A stretch of 64,000 nucleotides of DNA from Paracoccaceae bacterium (GTDB taxonomy: Bacteria > Pseudomonadota > Alphaproteobacteria > Rhodobacterales > Rhodobacteraceae), in the NCBI GenBank assembly GCA_024236495.1, contig JACKKJ010000004.1:124001-188000 (forward strand), read 5' to 3'. Made by a program: the position numbers and the translations under genes. Shown here one piece after another: positions 1 to 6,720 of this stretch. The notes beneath the pieces were generated by a model, which ran no database searches, had not been told where the DNA came from, and saw only the letters and a program-made list of their open reading frames with translations. Numbering within the stretch: position 1 is the stretch's first letter; every line of letters starts with the position of its first letter.

Positions 1-428
1 GACAGGGCTTCGTCCTGTGCGAGGCCGGGCAGGTGCTGGCCGAAGGGCCAGAGGATCGGGGCAAGATCGGGCGCGGTGGCGTGGCGCAGCCAGCCCGACA
101 CGGGCAGCACGATCATCCCGCCCCAAAGCGTCAGATGCGTCAGCCGCGCGAGGAAGACCTCGGCCCGGCGTTCGGGGTGCAGCGGGCCGGGGGCCCCGGC
201 GAAGAGCCGGGTCAGAAGGCGCAGGAAGATCAGGCCAAGGGCGGCGATGCCCAGCGTCTTGTGAAGCGAATAGGCGCCGAAGATCGCCGCGACCTCTGCC
301 TCGGTCGTGGCCGGCAGGCGCACCATGGTCAGTCCGCGCAGCGCGGTGGCCAGGACGAGCAACGCCACGAGCCAGTGCAGCAGGCGCGTGACGGGGCCAT
401 ACCCGTGCTGACCGTGATGACGCGACAT
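1..428 (-). CDS. cytochrome b561 family protein (partial, 3' end beyond window)
   Basis: The gene runs off the left edge; 142 codons are visible from the ATG at 428. The product is an integral membrane di-heme cytochrome b of the CybB/b561 type, which in this family passes electrons from the quinol pool in the inner membrane. Seen: a basic N-terminus, a first membrane helix beginning LLHWLVALLVL with a heme-ligand-type His at residue 18, a second helix preceded by SLHKTLG, and a third beginning LTHLTLW. It is divergent from fabD with a 131-nt gap. The family call is firm. The natural partner is unknown because the rest of the gene is missing. Confidence 0.82.
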   Translation of the reverse strand, partial: MSRHHGQHGYGPVTRLLHWLVALLVLATALRGLTMVRLPATTEAEVAAIFGAYSLHKTLGIAALGLIFLRLLTRLFAGAPGPLHPERRAEVFLARLTHLTLWGGMIVLPVSGWLRHATAPDLAPILWPFGQHLPGLAQDEAL

Positions 429-559
429 GCGGTTCCCCTTCGGATCGGGCCATCATGGCGCGAGGGGGGCGCTTTGCCTAGCCCCGCGCCTTTCACGCTG
501 CATTGCGCGGGCCGCGCCCTCGGGCTATGCCGGGGGAAACCGAGAGCGGGGGATACCAG

Positions 560-1489
560 ATGACGCGTGCATTCGTTTTTCCGGGGCAGGGGGCGCAGGT
601 CGTGGGGATGGGCAAGGCGCTGGCCGACGCCTATCCGGCGGCGCGGGCCGTCTACGACGAGGTGGATGCGGCACTTGGCGAAAAGCTGTCGGCGCTGATC
701 TGGGAGGGCGCGCAGGAGGAGCTGACGCTGACCCAGAACGCGCAGCCCGCGCTGATGGCGACCTCGATCGCGGTCATGCGCGCGCTTGAGGCCGAGGGGA
801 TCGGCGTGACGTCGGCGGCCTTCGTTGCGGGGCATTCCCTGGGCGAGTATTCGGCGCTTTGCGCCGCCGGCGCGCTGAGCGTCGCGGATGCGGCGCGGCT
901 TTTGCGGCTGCGGGGCCGGGCGATGCAGGAGGCGGTGCCGGTCGGCGTCGGCGCCATGGCCGCGCTTCTGGGTCTCGACTTCGAGACGGCGTCTGCCGTT
1001 GCGGCCGAGGCGGCCGGGGACGAGGTGTGCCAGGCGGCCAACGACAACGACCCCGCGCAGGTGGTGGTGTCCGGCAACAAGGCGGCGGTGGAGCGCGCGG
1101 TGGAAATCGCGAAGGCGCGGGGCGCCAAGCGGGCGGTCCTGCTGCCGGTCAGCGCGCCGTTCCACTGCGCCCTGATGGAGCCCGCCGCAAGGGTCATGGC
1201 CGAGGCGCTGGACGATGTGACGATCGAGACCCCGTTGGTACCGGTCGTCGCGAACGTCCGCGCCCGCGCGGTGAGCGAGCCGGAAGTAATCCGCAGCCTG
1301 CTGGTCGAACAGGTGACGGGCTCGGTGCGCTGGCGGGAATCGGTCGAATGGATGGCGGGCGAGGGCGTCACCGAGTTCTGGGAGATCGGGGCCGGCAAGG
1401 CGCTTTCGGGGATGATCCGGCGGATCGCGAAGGAGGCCGAAAGCCGCGCCATCGCCACGCCCGAGGATGTCGCGGCCGCGAAGGGCTGA
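560..1489 (+). CDS. fabD: malonyl-CoA:ACP S-malonyltransferase FabD
   Basis: Transfers the malonyl group from malonyl-CoA to acyl carrier protein, supplying the extender unit of type II fatty acid synthesis in the cytoplasm. The 309-aa product has the usual length. It starts MTRAFVFPGQGAQ, has the nucleophile motif GHSLG with Ser93, and the active-site His202 in SAPFHCALM. An upstream in-frame ATG at 503 was rejected because family members begin at the FPGQG segment and a purine-rich stretch precedes 560. It is the first gene of a co-directional fab cluster (fabG, acpP, fabF follow). Confidence 0.95.
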   Translation: MTRAFVFPGQGAQVVGMGKALADAYPAARAVYDEVDAALGEKLSALIWEGAQEELTLTQNAQPALMATSIAVMRALEAEGIGVTSAAFVAGHSLGEYSALCAAGALSVADAARLLRLRGRAMQEAVPVGVGAMAALLGLDFETASAVAAEAAGDEVCQAANDNDPAQVVVSGNKAAVERAVEIAKARGAKRAVLLPVSAPFHCALMEPAARVMAEALDDVTIETPLVPVVANVRARAVSEPEVIRSLLVEQVTGSVRWRESVEWMAGEGVTEFWEIGAGKALSGMIRRIAKEAESRAIATPEDVAAAKG

Positions 1490-1548
1490 CCCGCGGGGCC
1501 GAAGGCCATGGGGCCGGATTCAGTTCAATCAATGACTAGAGGACGCAA

Positions 1549-2287
1549 ATGTTCGATCTGACGGGGAAATCGGCGCTGGTGACCGGCGCATCGGGGGGTA
1601 TCGGCGGGGCGATCGCGCGGGCGCTGCACGGCGCGGGCGCGACGGTCGCGCTTTCTGGCACGCGGATGGAGCCCCTGCAGGCGCTGGCCGAGGAGCTGGG
1701 CGGGCGCGCACATGTGTTGCAGTGCAACCTGTCGGATGCGACCGCGGTCGAGGCGCTGCCCAAGCAGGCGGCCGAGGCGATGGGTGCGGTCGACATCCTG
1801 GTCAACAATGCCGGGATCACGCGCGACAACCTGTTCATGCGCATGTCCGACGAGGAATGGCGCGAGGTGATCGAGGTCAACCTGACCTCGACCTTCCGGC
1901 TGTGCCGGGGCGTGTTGCGGGGGAATGATGAAGGCGCGCTGGGGCCGGATCGTCAACATCTCCTCTATCGTGGGGGCGACGGGCAACCCCGGTCAGGGCA
2001 ACTATGCCGCCGCCAAGGCGGGCATGGTCGGCATGTCCAAGAGCCTTGCCTACGAGGTCGCGAGCCGGGGGATCACCGTCAACTGCGTGGCGCCGGGCTT
2101 CATCACCACGGCGATGACCGACAAGCTGAACGAGGACCAGAAGGGAAAGATCCTTCAGCAGGTTCCGGCCGGGCGAATGGGCGATGCGGGCGAGATCGGG
2201 GCTGCGGTCCTTTACCTTGCCAGCCCCGAGGCGGGTTATGTCACCGGCACGACGCTGCATGTCAACGGCGGGATGGCGATGATCTGA
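1549..2287 (+). pseudogene. fabG: 3-oxoacyl-ACP reductase FabG, reading frame broken by an apparent +1 G
   Basis: NADPH-dependent reduction of 3-oxoacyl-ACP, the first reductive step of fatty acid elongation. The N-terminal half (1549 to about 1923) has TGASGGIG for cofactor binding and VNNAG. The C-terminal half (from 1925) has NISSIVG, the catalytic YAAAK and the end GGMAMI. The halves lie in different frames and meet at a run of five G (1919-1923). Removing one G restores LRGMMKARWGR and a 245-aa protein, the usual FabG length. Since fabG is normally essential, a sequencing or assembly error is most likely. Real decay with a second fabG elsewhere, or recoding, is possible. Confidence 0.85.
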
Positions 2288-2330
2288 GCGCCACTTGTCG
2301 CCGCCGCCCGCGTGGCGGTTGCGAAAGCGT

Positions 2331-2358
2331 TTGCCTCGTGCAAAGACTGTGCTATAGG
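2331..2358 (+). promoter_or_regulatory. candidate acpP promoter
   Basis: TTGCCT (2331-2336) and TATAGG (2353-2358) are separated by 16 nt and lie about 120 nt upstream of acpP. The 193-nt fabG-acpP gap is the longest in the fab cluster, which suits a separate strong promoter for this abundant protein. Inferred from hexamer likeness only. Confidence 0.4.
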
Positions 2359-2480
2359 CGGCGCTGATTTGCCGGAGGGCCCAGGCTTCAACCGGCGGTC
2401 TTGTATTACGCAAGGCCAGAACCGCTCTGAAAGAGCAAGGAACCAAGGGCGGGGCAGTCCCGCGAAAATGAGGATTGGAC

Positions 2481-2714
2481 ATGAGCGACATCGCTGATCG
2501 CGTGAAGAAGATCGTCGTCGAGCACCTGGGCGTGGACGAGGACAAGGTGACCGAGAATGCGTCGTTCATCGACGACCTGGGCGCCGACAGCCTTGATACC
2601 GTGGAACTGGTCATGGCGTTCGAGGAAGAGTTCGGAATCGAGATCCCCGATGACGCGGCCGAGACGATCCAGACCTTCGGCGACGCGGTGAAGTTCATCA
2701 CCGAAGCGGCCTGA
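2481..2714 (+). CDS. acpP: acyl carrier protein
   Basis: Carries growing acyl chains on a 4'-phosphopantetheine arm for FabD, FabG and FabF, all encoded next door. The 77-aa acidic protein has the invariant GADSLD motif with Ser37 as the attachment site, and the helix II sequence TVELVMAFEEEFGIEI. The start at 2481 is preceded by a GAGGA-type ribosome site; an ATG two codons upstream (2475) lacks good spacing. It has a long leader of its own and is followed by a strong terminator, so it is probably also transcribed as a single-gene unit. Confidence 0.97.
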   Translation: MSDIADRVKKIVVEHLGVDEDKVTENASFIDDLGADSLDTVELVMAFEEEFGIEIPDDAAETIQTFGDAVKFITEAA

Positions 2715-2737
2715 GACCTGCCTGAGGCAGGCATGGG

Positions 2738-2769
2738 AACGGCGCCCCCCGGGGCGCCGTTTAGCTTTT
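2738..2769 (+). terminator. intrinsic terminator after acpP
   Basis: An 11-bp perfect inverted repeat (AACGGCGCCCC and its complement, 2738-2761, 2-nt centre) is followed by TTAGCTTTT. The hairpin starts 23 nt after the acpP stop codon and would insulate acpP from the HisA-like gene. Confidence 0.8.
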
Positions 2770-2899
2770 GCGGGTCCGCCGGCCGCGCACCTCTTACAAT
2801 CGCATTGGGAGTCGGGCGTCTTTCCTGTTAAGCTTGGGTTGCGGGCACCCCTGGCCGCGCGAGGCGGGAGCCCGCGGCGTTATGCGCAGGGAGGACCGC

Positions 2900-3643
2900 A
2901 TGATCATCTACCCGACGATAGAACTGCAAAACGGGCGCTGCGTGAGCCTGCCGAGGGGCAACATGTCCGAGGCGGCGATCTGGCATGTCGATCCGGTCGA
3001 GAAGGCGCGCGACTTCGCGCAGGCCGGGGCGGAGTGGATGCATCTGACCGATTTCGACGCGGTGACGGGGGACGGCAAGAACCGTGACCTGGTCCTGCGG
3101 ATCATCCGCGAGGCCGGCCTGCCGGTGCAGCTTGGTGGCGGGTTCCGGTCGCGCGACCGGATCGAGGAGTGGATCGAGCTGGGCGCCGGGCGGATCGTGG
3201 TGGGCACGCTTGCGGCGCAGAATCCGCATCTGGTCAGGGAACTGGCGGAACGGCATGTCGATCAGATCGTCCTGGCCGTCGACGTCTGGCAGGGTCATGT
3301 GATGATCGAGGGCTGGAAGGCACAAAGCGCCTATACCGCCGAAGGGTTCATCGCGGCCTTCAAGGAAACGCCGTTCGCGGCGATCATCGTGACCGACATC
3401 GCGGCCGATATCGAGGGCGCGGACGCGGCGCTGGGCATGATCGAGGCGATCGCGCGGTCGACGCGGGTGCCGGTGATCGCCAGCGGGATCGTGCGGACGC
3501 TTGACGACATCTCGCGGCTGAGGCTGCTGGGGGATGTGTCGGGCGCGATCGTCGGGCGGGCGCTTTTCAACCGGACGGTCGATCTTGGCGAAGCCCTGCG
3601 CGAGGCCCGTCCGGAGCGGCAGAAGGTTGCCGAGTTCCTGTAA
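2900..3643 (+). CDS. HisA-like (beta/alpha)8 barrel protein, divergent paralogue in the fab cluster
   Basis: 247 aa, the size and fold signature of HisA (ProFAR isomerase of histidine synthesis). Seen: N-terminal PTIELQNG, phosphate-site GGGFRS (79-84), LAVDVWQG with Asp128, and TDIAADI. True HisA has Asp at position 8 (AIDL) as a catalytic acid/base; here it is Glu8. The second phosphate loop reads ASGIV rather than ASGGV. It therefore looks like a paralogue with an altered or lost reaction. Its place between acpP and fabF contains no other his gene. The start at 2900 has GGGAGG 5 nt upstream; the longer ORF from 2768 has no such support. The function is not known to me. Confidence 0.75.
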   Translation: MIIYPTIELQNGRCVSLPRGNMSEAAIWHVDPVEKARDFAQAGAEWMHLTDFDAVTGDGKNRDLVLRIIREAGLPVQLGGGFRSRDRIEEWIELGAGRIVVGTLAAQNPHLVRELAERHVDQIVLAVDVWQGHVMIEGWKAQSAYTAEGFIAAFKETPFAAIIVTDIAADIEGADAALGMIEAIARSTRVPVIASGIVRTLDDISRLRLLGDVSGAIVGRALFNRTVDLGEALREARPERQKVAEFL

Positions 3644-3679
3644 TCGGGGGCTGCCCGGCGCCCGAGCGGGCGACGGGCC

Positions 3680-3726
3680 TTGCCCGCCCCTTCCATTGCC
3701 GTGTATCTAACCCCAAAGCACGGCAA
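3680..3726 (+). promoter_or_regulatory. candidate fabF promoter with overlapping inverted repeat
   Basis: TTGCCC (3680-3685) and TATCTA (3704-3709) are 18 nt apart. An 8-bp inverted repeat, TTGCCGTG (3696-3703) and CACGGCAA (3719-3726), brackets the -10 element and could be an operator or a 5' hairpin. fabF starts at 3742. The evidence is weak and based only on pattern. Confidence 0.3.
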
Positions 3727-3741
3727 GAACGAGGACGGGCG

Positions 3742-5004
3742 ATGCGGCGGGTAGTTGTCACGGGTCTGGGGATGGTCACGCCGCTGGCGTGTGGGGTCGA
3801 GGAGACCTGGAAGCGGCTTCTGGCCGGTCAGTCGGGCGCGGGCCCGATCACGCGGTTCGATACGGCGAACGTGGTGACGACCTATGCCTGCGAGATCCCC
3901 TTTGGCGATGGCAGCGACGGCACGTTCAACCCCGATCAGTGGATGGAGCCGAAGGACCGGCGCAAGGTGGACGACTTCATCCTTTACGGGATGGCGGCGG
4001 CGCAGATGGCGGTCGAGGACGCGGGCTGGACGCCCGAGGACGAGGAAAGCCGGCTGCGCACCGGTGTGATGATCGGGTCGGGGATCGGCGGGCTGTCGTC
4101 CATCGCCGACACGGCCGTTCTTATCAAGGAGAAGGGGCCGAAGCGGGTTTCACCCTTCTTCATCCCGGGTGCGCTGATCAACCTGATTTCTGGCCAGGTG
4201 TCGATCCGCTACGGCTTCAAGGGGCCGAACCACGCGGTCGTGACGGCCTGTTCGACGGGCGCCCATGCGATCGGCGACGCGGCAAGGCTGATCCAGTGGG
4301 GCGATGCCGACGTGATGGTCGCGGGCGGTGCCGAAAGCCCGATCTCGGAAATCGGGATCGCCGGGTTCAATGCCTGCAAGGCGCTGTCGACCAAGCGCGC
4401 GGACGATCCGACCAAGGCCAGCAGGCCCTATGACGCGGACCGCGACGGGTTCGTGATGGGCGAGGGTGCGGGTGTCGTCGTGCTTGAGGAATACGAGCAC
4501 GCCAAGGCGCGCGGCGCGAAGATCTATGCCGAGGTTCTGGGCTACGGCCTTTCGGGCGATGCCTACCACATCACCGCGCCGTCCGAGGACGGAGACGGGG
4601 CGTTCCGCTGCATGTCGGCGGCGCTGGCGCGGGCGGGGCTTCAGCCGTCCGACGTGGACTACATCAACGCGCATGGCACATCGACCATGGCCGACACGAT
4701 CGAACTGGGCGCTGTGGAGCGGCTTTTGGGCAATGCCGCGTCAAAGGCGACAATGTCGTCGACGAAATCCTCCATCGGGCACCTTTTGGGCGCGGCGGGG
4801 GCGGTCGAGGCGATCTTCTGCGTGCTGGCGATCCGCGATCAGGTCGCGCCGCCGACGATCAACCTGGAAAACCCCGCCGTGGCACCGAAGCTTGACCTTG
4901 CGGCGAACAAGGCCGTGGCGCGGGAGATCAATATCGCGCTGTCCAACAGCTTCGGCTTCGGCGGCACCAATGCCTCGCTGGTGCTTGGGCGGGTTTCGGC
5001 CTGA
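3742..5004 (+). CDS. fabF: 3-oxoacyl-ACP synthase II FabF
   Basis: Condenses malonyl-ACP with acyl-ACP to lengthen the fatty acid chain. 420 aa, normal for KAS II. The catalytic triad is visible: nucleophile Cys170 in VVTACSTGAH, His311 in NAHGTST and His347 in SSIGHLLGAAG, with Lys342 just before. The C-terminal SNSFGFGGTNASLV is typical. The start has GAGGA upstream. Its stop codon overlaps the mltG start by one base, so the two are translationally coupled. Confidence 0.96.
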   Translation: MRRVVVTGLGMVTPLACGVEETWKRLLAGQSGAGPITRFDTANVVTTYACEIPFGDGSDGTFNPDQWMEPKDRRKVDDFILYGMAAAQMAVEDAGWTPEDEESRLRTGVMIGSGIGGLSSIADTAVLIKEKGPKRVSPFFIPGALINLISGQVSIRYGFKGPNHAVVTACSTGAHAIGDAARLIQWGDADVMVAGGAESPISEIGIAGFNACKALSTKRADDPTKASRPYDADRDGFVMGEGAGVVVLEEYEHAKARGAKIYAEVLGYGLSGDAYHITAPSEDGDGAFRCMSAALARAGLQPSDVDYINAHGTSTMADTIELGAVERLLGNAASKATMSSTKSSIGHLLGAAGAVEAIFCVLAIRDQVAPPTINLENPAVAPKLDLAANKAVAREINIALSNSFGFGGTNASLVLGRVSA

Positions 5005-6173
5005 TGTGGCGCAACATCGCCTCCAACTTCCTGTCGATCGCGGTTCTTCTGCTGGTGGTGCTGGCCGGTGTCCTGGCCTGGGCGCAGCGCCAGTATGTCG
5101 GGCAGGGGCCGCTTGAACAGGCGATCTGTTACAAGGTGCCCTCGGGCGCGAAGCTTTGGCAGGTGGCCGAGGGGCTTGAGGAAAAGGGCGCGGTCACGTC
5201 GGCCTATATCTTCAAGGTGGGGGCGGATTACGAGGGCAGGGCGGCCGGGCTGAAGGCCGGGTCGTATCTGCTGACCCCCGGCGCCTCCATGCAGGAGATC
5301 GTCGCGATCGTCGCCGGGACCGGGCGGTCGACCTGCGGGACCGAGATCAACTACCGCATCGGTGTCGCATCGGTCGACGTGATCGTGCGGGAGCTTGACG
5401 CAGTCGCCAACCGCTATGTCGAGCGGGTGAAGTTCGACCCTGCGACGGAAGCCGTGCCGCAGGACTATGTCGATGTTGCCGAGGATGCCGATACCCGCAT
5501 CCGCATCACCCTGGCCGAGGGGGTGACGAGTTGGCAGGTGGTCGAGGCGCTGAAGCGCGCGGATTTCCTGGCGGGTGATGCGGGCGACGTTCCCGCGGAG
5601 GGCTATCTGAAGCCCGACAGCTACGAGATCCGTCGCGGCGCCGCGCGCGGCGAGGTTCTGGCCGACATGGAGGCGCGCCAGCGCGCGGTCATCGACCGGC
5701 TCTGGGCCGAGCGGGCAAGCGACTTGCCCTATGACACGCCGGAGGAGGCGCTTGTCATGGCCTCCATCGTCGAGAAGGAGACCGGGGTGCCGGAAGAGCG
5801 CCCGATCGTCGCCAGCGTCTTCGTCAATCGTTTGCGGCAGGGAATGCGGCTGCAGACCGACCCGACGGTCATCTACGGGCTGACCGGCGGCAAGGGCACG
5901 CTTGGGCGCGGGATCCGGCAAAGCGAGTTGAAGAAGGAAACGCCCTACAACACCTATGTGATCGAGGGGTTGCCGCCGACGCCGATCGCCAACCCGGGCG
6001 AGGACAGCATCCATGCGGCGCTGAACCCGGCGCAGACGGATTTTCTGTTCTTCGTCGCAGATGGCAGTGGCGGCCATGTCTTTGCCGAGACGCTGGACGA
6101 ACACAACCGCAACGTCGCCAAGTGGCGCGAGATCGAGGCGCAGCAGAAGGCCACCGAAGGGTCGGGCAACTGA
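5004..6173 (+). CDS. mltG: endolytic murein transglycosylase MltG (YceG-like)
   Basis: Cleaves nascent peptidoglycan glycan strands and helps set strand length. The 389-aa protein has one N-terminal membrane anchor (about residues 9-27, FLSIAVLLLVVLAGVLAWA), so the catalytic part faces the periplasm. The YceG domain carries the catalytic Glu257 in MASIVEKETG, followed by QTDPTVIYGL and the C-terminal block around GLPPTPIANPG. It overlaps the fabF stop by one base, a common fabF-mltG pairing. It is the last housekeeping gene before the GTA leader region. Confidence 0.95.
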   Translation: MWRNIASNFLSIAVLLLVVLAGVLAWAQRQYVGQGPLEQAICYKVPSGAKLWQVAEGLEEKGAVTSAYIFKVGADYEGRAAGLKAGSYLLTPGASMQEIVAIVAGTGRSTCGTEINYRIGVASVDVIVRELDAVANRYVERVKFDPATEAVPQDYVDVAEDADTRIRITLAEGVTSWQVVEALKRADFLAGDAGDVPAEGYLKPDSYEIRRGAARGEVLADMEARQRAVIDRLWAERASDLPYDTPEEALVMASIVEKETGVPEERPIVASVFVNRLRQGMRLQTDPTVIYGLTGGKGTLGRGIRQSELKKETPYNTYVIEGLPPTPIANPGEDSIHAALNPAQTDFLFFVADGSGGHVFAETLDEHNRNVAKWREIEAQQKATEGSGN

Positions 6174-6213
6174 CGGGCCGCCCGGCGGGGCGGACCGGAG
6201 GGGCGTTTGCGGG

Positions 6214-6228
6214 TTAACAGGCGGTAAA
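6214..6228 (+). promoter_or_regulatory. CtrA-box-like motif upstream of the GTA promoter
   Basis: TTAA, seven bases, then TAAA resembles the CtrA half-site pair TTAA-N7-TTAA with one mismatch. It lies about 75-90 nt upstream of the predicted GTA transcription start. CtrA is needed for GTA expression in Rhodobacter, but control of the structural promoter is thought to be indirect, so direct binding here is only a possibility. Confidence 0.25.
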
Positions 6229-6268
6229 CGGAAAGATCGCTAACCATCTGGACCAAAACGATTTTCTC

Positions 6269-6297
6269 TTGACTTCGCGAACGGTCGAGGGTATACG
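6269..6297 (+). promoter_or_regulatory. predicted GTA cluster promoter
   Basis: TTGACT (6269-6274) and TATACG (6292-6297) with exactly 17 nt between them form one of the best sigma-70-type promoters in the window. A start would fall at about 6303-6305. It faces the GTA genes and lies about 100 nt before g1. In R. capsulatus the GTA promoter is switched on by the activator GafA; whether the site here responds to it cannot be seen. Confidence 0.65.
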
Positions 6298-6304
6298 TTC
6301 TGAC

Positions 6305-6340
6305 ATGCTAGAAGAAGTGGGCAAGCGGCTGAGGGGGTAA
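6305..6340 (+). CDS. possible leaderless 11-codon leader peptide upstream of GTA g1
   Basis: An ATG lying at or within two bases of the predicted transcript 5' end opens MLEEVGKRLRG followed by TAA. No ribosome site precedes it, so it would be translated as a leaderless message. The stop codon TAA is exactly the loop of the terminator hairpin that follows. Codon 2 (CTA) and codon 10 (AGG) are rare types for such a GC-rich genome. It could be an attenuation leader or chance; no homology evidence is available. Confidence 0.3.
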   Translation: MLEEVGKRLRG

Positions 6341-6358
6341 CCCCCACGGCCGCTTTTT
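6324..6358 (+). terminator. intrinsic terminator between the GTA promoter and g1
   Basis: AGCGGC pairs with GCCGCT and GGGGG with CCCCC around a TAA loop, giving a long hairpin (6324-6354, one A-A mismatch and one G-T pair), followed directly by five T (6354-6358). It lies about 20 nt after the predicted transcription start and 45 nt before g1. It would stop both read-through from mltG and transcripts begun at the GTA promoter unless antitermination occurs. Confidence 0.75.
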
Positions 6359-6402
6359 CATTTCGCTCGTGCGGACCGGCATGAGAGGCGGACCAAGACC
6401 TG

Positions 6403-6720
6403 ATGACATTGAGGTTCACGGCGGAAGGGCCGCTTGCGCAATCCCTGATTGTGCAGGCGCAGACATTGGTCGCGGCCACGGCTTCGGAGATCGAGGCGAT
6501 GATGGCGCGGCTGAGCAGTGGCGAGTGGGACGGCAAGGGGGCGAGCATTGCGACGGAGCTGCGCAAGGCCCTTGCGCTGTTTCTTGAGGAGAGGAACCGG
6601 ATTGAAAAACTCGGCAAAGAGCAGGCAGGCGTCGTTCACGACTACGCGCTCGACTTCGACGCCGCACGAATTGAGATCGGCCGCCGCCTGGCTCGCCTGC
6701 GCGACGCCGGAGACGGTTGA
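6403..6720 (+). CDS. g1: GTA g1, small terminase-like protein
   Basis: 105-aa first gene of the GTA cluster. By position and by resemblance to RcGTA g1 it is the small terminase subunit, which works with the g2 packaging motor. Seen: a largely helical, charged protein with heptad-like stretches (ASEIEAMMARL, ELRKALALFLEERNRIEKL) consistent with an oligomerising DNA-packaging factor. No DNA-recognition motif is obvious; GTAs package host DNA with little sequence preference, so loss of cos/pac recognition would fit. The ribosome site is weak (GAGAGGCGG, long spacing), so the start is less certain than the frame. Confidence 0.8.
   Translation: MTLRFTAEGPLAQSLIVQAQTLVAATASEIEAMMARLSSGEWDGKGASIATELRKALALFLEERNRIEKLGKEQAGVVHDYALDFDAARIEIGRRLARLRDAGDG

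Noticed and set aside
2312..2497. A 61-codon ORF in the acpP leader
   Set aside because: It overlaps the predicted promoter and the acpP start, has no ribosome site, and its content looks non-coding.
6369..6587. Alternative ORF (72 codons) overlapping g1 in another frame
   Set aside because: Its composition is that of an out-of-frame reading of g1. The g1 frame gives a helical protein matching the GTA small terminase.
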